Below are positions 57,701 through 64,000 of a DNA stretch of 64,000 bases, piece after piece. The notes beneath the pieces are model-generated. The model saw only the letters and a list, made by a program, of their open reading frames with translations. It was not told the origin of the DNA and did not search any database. Each line of letters begins with the position of its first letter. The stretch's first letter is position 1. The stretch is from positions 6,036 through 70,035 of the forward strand of contig PJRA01000428.1 in the NCBI GenBank assembly GCA_016987375.1, in the 5' to 3' direction. The stretch comes from Brachionus koreanus. Taxonomy: Eukaryota > Rotifera > Eurotatoria > Ploima > Brachionidae. The translations under genes and the position numbers were made by a program.

Positions 57701-60700
57701 TTCAATTGTTGCAGTGCCACCAAATAATTTATTCCACATTTTTTCTTTCCATTCTTTTGATAAAATTTGATATAAATTGGAACAATCGTAGAAAACTAAA
57801 GCATTTAATAATAGCGATCCATAAACCGCTACTAATGATTCAAACAAGAGAATTTTTAATTTTGGAAACTCGTGATCTTCATTGTTACGGTCTAGTATTT
57901 TGCTCAAATTAGAAATACCCGGCCAATTTTTTGCCTGTGATTGAATTGCTATTCCTGGACGGTAGTAGTTTTTTTTCTCACTCTTTTTTATTTCATTCGA
58001 ATCGTCTCTAATAATACTTACACTCCTGTACAAAATGTTACGACTAAGTTCATAAATACCTATTCCATTTTTATCCATATATGAATTGCTTTTTTGTTCA
58101 TTTTTATCTAAGTTAATTTTGTAAAAAATATTATCACTATCACATAAGCATTGATAAATACATGATGAAAGTGAAACAGAGATTTCTTTAATTGTAGTAA
58201 TTGTTAATGGAAAATCGAATATAGTCGGAAAAGCATTTATTGATGAAATGGTTGATAATAAATCAGTAGATAAGCGTTTTAGCATTTGAATTGGTCCTGC
58301 AAGCATATTTTTTGAGCTAGCTATGCTCGCTGATAGTAATGGAATAGTTGTAGCACTATTTATAGGCATTGGTTCACACAATTGCTTAACTGACGATGAA
58401 CGATCATCTATCAACTCCTGTATCAACAATAGCAATTCCATTTTGACTGATATTAGACCCTGTGCACTAGCACTATGCAAACTACAATAGCTAAGCAAAG
58501 TTCTGACAAAAAGTTCATTTGATCTTAACCAAACTTTTCTATTATTTAAGCGTTTTATTTTTTGTTGAAATAAAATTTGATCATTAAGAACTTCTTCATG
58601 CAAAAGTGAAGATTGGTTTCCACTTTTAACAGAAAATGAATCTTCCATTAGATCTTCGGTTGATATCAAGCTAACAAAATCATGATCCTTGTAATCTCCT
58701 AATTCTTTTAGTAGTTTCGTTTCTTTATCAAGCCAAAAATACATATAATATCGAAGTTGTCCACCGATAACTTCAAATCCATTAGCAAGATTTGACATTT
58801 CTTCTATTAGAAGTTTAAGACATGAAATAAACTTTAACTGCTGTGAAAATGTGTCCACAATCTTATTTGAATTATCTTCATAAACCTCTGATTCGTTTGT
58901 TGATTTTTCTATCTGTTCATTTTGAAATTTAACTTCATTAGTTTCTTCTTCGTTGTCACTTATTTTCAAGTCCAGTTCTAAATCTAGTTCTTCGTCTTTA
59001 AATCGTTTATTGTCGAAAGCATCAAAGTTTGAAACTGACCAATCGATTAAATCAGCTTTTTCTTGTTGATTAGATGATTTTGTATCAACAAAATTAAAAC
59101 TATAATTATTTGAATTAGAAGCATCTAACTTTTCGATATTGGATTCATTTTTCATTGAAATGTATTTGGGCAAGCGTCTAAGAATATCAAGACAAAGCAA
59201 TGGGCATCCATTGACTAAATGATAATATGCTGCCATAAAATGCAGTCTTCTTTCGATACAACTAACTTCTTTACTTCTCACATTATTGATGCTATCAATC
59301 GATGAATATTCTTTACTTATTTCACTTCTTATTATTAGAGGATGGTTTTTTAAATAATTGTAGAAATTGAACACGTGAGAAATCATGGAATCTCTCGAGT
59401 TACCCAAGCAGGATATACCCGATGAAGATTTTAACATTTCAATATGACCAATATTTATGTTATAAAGAGTATTTAATGAATTTCTGTAATCTTTAATGAA
59501 CCAATATGACATGCTTCTTAGAAATGGATCTTGACATTTTGAATCAATTATTTCATTCATCAACATTTCTTTAATTAAGCTATATTGGTCATCGTGATTT
59601 GTTTCTAAATAAAGTCTGGTAACAACCAAAGCTAATTGTATATCGTTTAAATTTCTTAGACACACTTCTATAGCGTCCTTGAGACGATTTGCAAGGAGAA
59701 AAAATGCAGCTGCATGTTCAAATCTCTGCTTTCCCAACAACACAAACGCATTTTTTAAGGCAGCAGTCTGCCATTTTTGTTGATTAAAGTCATTTTTGAA
59801 AAAATCACTCATTCGTACATCTTTGGATGCCTTGAACAAAGCCCACAAAACACCTTTTTTTCTCATTGCTAAATAAAACAAAGCAGAATCGAGTGGATCA
59901 CTTTTTTGCTGATAAGAATATTTAGCAATTTTTTCGGCTAATTGTTTCAATATGGCAGGTGTTTTGAGCCACCAGCCGATACCATATTGTTTTAAACTGT
60001 CCCAACTAAGATTGAAATTTTCTTCAGAATTCAAAATTTGGTTCAATAGATCTTGTTCACATTCGGAATGATAGGCCCAAGCGTAATTGGCAGATCCCAA
60101 ACCAGTTGACTTAAGTTTTATTCTTAATGGGTGTGGTAATGTTCGGACTAGATAATTATATGAACGAAGTGAAAGCAAAAATTTAAAACCGCAATCATCG
60201 ACCAGATTATTTTGATACGAATCAAGTGTACTATTTGTTTTCAAGTCACAACCTAGATTTACTATTGTGTCTGCCAGTGCTACTAAATACATTTGATCGG
60301 TACTTGTCAAACCATTCAATTGAACAAACTCTAAGTATTCAACTAGTAAGCTACATACTTTTCTGTCAAATTCATGATTTGATTCCACTAAAAGTTTTTT
60401 TTTAAACTCTAATTTTTCTTTTTGTTGTTGTTTTTCGGCTAGATTTTGTTTTTCATCTTCACTCAAAAATTCAATATCATCATTTTGGAGAATGTTGGAA
60501 TCAAAATTTTTAACCGAGAATAAATCATTTTTATCTGGTAGCTTCTCGGTTAAGTTGTGTGATTGATCATCGATCGAATACAATTGAAATAATGGAAGGG
60601 GAGGAATATTTTCAATTTCCAAAAAATTTAAAATGCGCTCTTCTGGCAATTCAAGTTCATTTGTGATAGACATTTTTCTTTTTTTTAATTTTTTTTCAGC

Positions 60701-63700
60701 CCAGTTTATTGACCTATTGTTTTTGACTTTGAATTCGTTGTCAATAATACAACGAGTCAAATGCATCAGAATAGCTTTAGCTCGATTTATTTTTCCTGAA
60801 TTCATTAGTTCAACAAGCTGCTTTGGATGATATTGAGGCAGTATTGGACAGGCGTTTTTTGAATGCATAAAAAGTCCACTATCTTGAACCAATTCTAGTG
60901 CTTGACTTTCATCAAAAATTTTTTTTGTTTTCAATTGTTTGCATTTGTCAAAGTCGGATAAATTTGAATTTTTGCGACTGGAATTATTACAGATAGTTTC
61001 TTTGTTTAATTGTAAATTCAATTTATTCAAATCGAGCACGCTAGCATTTTTTGATATCATGTATAGATTTTTCAATTTTTTGCTTTCATCATCCATACTT
61101 GTTTCTTGATGAATTGGAGTTTTCCTATTAATAGTTGGTGTCCATTGAGAATATACTTGCATTTCAGTTTCTAAACCAATAACTAATAGACCCTCTCTAA
61201 CCCATTTCATTTGAGTGGGTAGAGCCTGTTGATCATCAGCTGAATCTAATTCAAATGATCTTACTTCAACCCATTTGAGAAACGAATCTGATTCTTCGTT
61301 TTTATTTTCTGATAGTTTATTACTTTTGGAAATTTTATTTTCTCTTATATTTTCTATTTCAGACTCAAAAGTATCATCTGAATTTTTCATTTTACATGAA
61401 TAGACTAGAATTTTGTTACCTATTCCAATAGTCAATATATGGGACCCATTTTCATTCGATGCCCAATCTAATTTTATTAAATTCATTTTTTTCAATTTAC
61501 AACTTGTATTTCTGTTAGGTTGAACTGCCATTGATTCAGGCCTATTTAATTGCTCATTTAAATTAGTCGAAAACTGACGCTTAATCGAAATCTTGGCCGC
61601 AGTGCTAGGTATTTCGGGTGTTTTAGGTTTATATGATTCAGTAGCATCTAAATTTTGATTAAACAAAGAAAAAGAGCTATTGGTTGGTATAGTAGCCAAA
61701 GTTGATGTATGATATGATCCATTTCCATTATTGACTGTAGTTGCAAGACTTGTGCTCGTTGAAGCCGATGAACATGCTGATGATGGTACATTTGACGATC
61801 CAAATAGAATACTTTTGAAAGAATGTGTTGATCTAGCCGGTCTAATAGGCTGAGAATTGCCAAATATATAATCAAAGTCGATTCCCGAATCTATTTCTGG
61901 GAGTACAATATTTTTTAAGCAAATTGTGTCTTCTAAATTCCATTCAGACCCACCATTTGATTCACATTCATATATTTTAACAAAAAATGCTTTTGAATTG
62001 TCTTCTGAAGTTGCGTTGTTTGTTATGCGTTGTTTATAGGCCACTGCAAAACGACTATTGTAAGAGCATGCAATGGTCAATGGAAAATTTCCATTCAAAT
62101 TAACTTGACTACTTTGATTGCTGTTTGGCATCCATTCGAAAAATTCGTATTCCTCACCTGTTTTCACTCTACATGACCAAAATCTTATGATACCATCAGA
62201 ACAGGCTGTAGTAAATAAATAGGGAACTCTATTTTGACAAAACATTCCACTTGATGCTAAATTTGCGGCTGCTGCTGAAGCACAAGATACGTAAACATCA
62301 TTTGGCAGATTAAGCTCTTGTTGACATACTCTTGTACTTTTGATTGTTAATCTATTCTTTTCTTCAGAATTTTGTGGAGAAGATAAAATTTTTATTTTCC
62401 ACATATGTACAATTTCGATAATTTTAACAAATTTGTTTGTGATATTTCGTTTTTTTTCGAGTAAAATCAAAAAGTAGCTTTCTTCAAATTGATTATTAGC
62501 ATTTATTATCACCTTGGTGGTATCATCTATCAAATTTTCTTGATAAATATGGAACAAATCAGCTTTTGTCCAATTTGACAAACTAGAATCGGCCAGCTTT
62601 TCCAGCTCTATGATACAACCAGGTCTGGCAGTTGATTGAATACTTACAATATTAAAACTATTATTAGGAATTTCTGTAGTATTCGACACTCCTATAAATG
62701 AGTCATTTGACAAATAGCTTGAAATTGATGAACTGGTAGCTGTTTTTGTACAGTTTACATGTGGTTTATTAAACTCTTGTAACAAAGTTCGAGCATCAAA
62801 AACTGCCTGATAAATGGTAATTTGAGAAGCATCAGTAGAAGCAAAAAGAGTGCTCGGTGAAGCTGAAGATGTTCCTAAAGTTGATGAAGGAAGAAAGCAG
62901 GGAAACCATGCAATGTTTTCAAACGCATTTGGTTTTGCAGAGTCTATACGGGCTAATTCGAAAATACCACCTGACTTACACAATGGACCAATTGGTTCTA
63001 CACCCCAGATTACAATACCTTTTTGATACTTGGCATAAAACTCAGAATCTTCATTTTTATCGCTTTGATCAAATTTTTGCTGCGTATTTAAATCATTAAT
63101 CGAATTAGTTAATAAAAAAGGTAAAATTGGATGAGACGTTATATCACTGACTTTAAAACGATGACCGCAAACTCTATATAAATGAGTAATATTTACCAAC
63201 GATTGGTATTTCGAGTTGTCTTGAAATTGAATTCTCCATAAATTCAATGTTCCATTGTTGTGCTTTGACACAAGACTAACAGCTCCTGGTTCATAAGAAT
63301 ATTCGTTATCCAGCTCAGGCTTTTCCAAATTAGACATTATAGGCTCAGTGTATAAAAATATAGAATTTGTTAGCGAATTTGAATCGCCTATCGGAAACGA
63401 ATGAGGAATTTTGGCATGAAAGCTCACTTGAGCTTGGCGATAAATATTTCCCGGCATGTTTTCATCCAGCCAATCTACGAGCCAAATAAGAACACTTCCA
63501 TCTAATGGATGAATACAAAACAAAATATCGTGGCTATCGAACCAGTCTTTTAGCATTTGATCTAACTTTTGGTCTATTGAATTACCAAAAAGTAAATTTT
63601 TAGTCTCATCGTCAAGATTAATATTAAGTAAGGAATCTAATGTAAAATTTGGTTGTTTAGATTCATCTAGTTCATTTATGCTTGAAGATGAAGATGAATT

Positions 63701-64000
63701 CGATTCAGGTTTATTTTGTTGCTGCATGTAAATTTTTTTTAGTTTTTCATAAATTTCCTTTGAGAATAATTCAGCCGTATAAGTAAAATGAAAATCTTTA
63801 TTTTGCATCCAATGTACAACAAAATTTTTAAAATCTTTAGAGTTTGGTTGATTTAAATTTGGCAATAAATGAAGAGGAATACATGATGCGTCAGGATCAA
63901 TTAAACCAGCTAAATGAAAATGAAAAGCCCGACTAACTGATTGCTGATAATGAGAAGCTGCTGTACCAGAAGTCATTTTCGAAACAGTCGCAAATTCACT
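54795..64000 (-). CDS. DMXL: DmX-like protein (Rabconnectin-3 alpha), 5' end outside the window
   Basis: A giant WD-repeat protein which, with WDR7, forms Rabconnectin-3, the assembly factor that reunites V1 and Vo of the V-ATPase. Eight exons, right to left: 64000-57664, 57602-57409, 57354-57114, 56749-56527, 56464-56209, 56157-55867, 55709-55649 (61 nt) and 55591-54795. Phases agree throughout and give 2,799 codons plus a stop. The frame is still open at 64000, so the ATG at 63976 is not the start; the usual length near 3,030 residues implies that about 200-250 N-terminal residues lie outside. Family landmarks are FHFHLAGLIDPDASCIPLHL, ALFYLAMRKKGVLWALFKAS (the RAVE-type core), EHMNPKSYSWFLMRSAIL, RRLWNFLITKKCL, SHPTLPYYLSGTGESVVKLW and the C-terminal WD repeats (YFNSYGNKFGVSDMDGFLHL, LATGSSEGSVKVWNLRSYE, LLSCGSDGTLAIRSLV). 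The linker segments are Asn/Ser/Glu-rich. No frame breaks are seen. Confidence 0.95.

Noticed and set aside
57706..63099. Plus-strand frames inside the DMXL exon (57706, 60633, 62857)
   Set aside because: They overlap a conserved long minus-strand exon and show no recognisable domains.
1..64000. CRISPR arrays, operons, bacterial ribosome-binding sites, rRNA and tRNA genes
   Set aside because: Looked for and not seen; the window is eukaryotic nuclear DNA, and no cloverleaf or rRNA-like block was evident by eye.

Overview
The window is animal (metazoan) nuclear DNA. It is very AT-rich, and its genes are split by short GT-AG introns of about 40-125 nt that can be followed by phase. An innexin, an FLI/ERG-type ETS factor, a DMXL/Rabconnectin-3 gene and an intermediate-filament rod of the long (lamin-type) length all point to a protostome invertebrate. 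The compactness, AT bias and type of mobile elements would suit a rotifer such as Brachionus, but that is an inference I cannot prove here.

Layout. 1-480 is a 139-bp tandem repeat entering from the left edge. 2.1-8.5 kb is a mobile-element graveyard: an MFS-like gene fragment, a LINE 3' end, a BED-finger (hAT-like) fragment, a MULE transposase with inverted arrays of a short motif on both sides, a LINE ORF1 fragment and a decayed spliced gene. 10.3-12.4 kb is an intronless DDX23/Prp28 helicase. 12.4-20.2 kb has no gene but holds a 76-bp-arm foldback element with a flipped partial copy. 20.2-21.6 kb is an ETS transcription factor, 26.6-27.4 kb a MARVEL tetraspan protein. 30.1-36.8 kb carries a PDZ domain, a very long low-complexity region and then an intermediate-filament rod; splice phases allow all of this to be one gene. 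38.5-42.6 kb is a 16-exon secreted or type I membrane protein with four PAN/apple-like modules, 45.2-46.7 kb an innexin, 49.3-50.4 kb a DGAT2/MOGAT-family acyltransferase. 50.6-54 kb is a second mobile-element cluster (mariner, Tc1 tail between 262-bp direct repeats, LINE tail, RT fragment). 54.8-64.0 kb, minus strand, is most of a DMXL gene running off the right edge.

The genes do not form a pathway: they are unrelated housekeeping, signalling, structural and membrane genes separated by AT-rich spacers and transposon debris. All exon models were worked out by eye from splice consensus, phase and resemblance to known families; no search was run. The most notable observations are the possible PDZ/intermediate-filament fusion, the MULE with inverted subterminal motif arrays, a LINE family with a conserved 3' hairpin and ATT tail, and non-canonical introns in the PAN gene.
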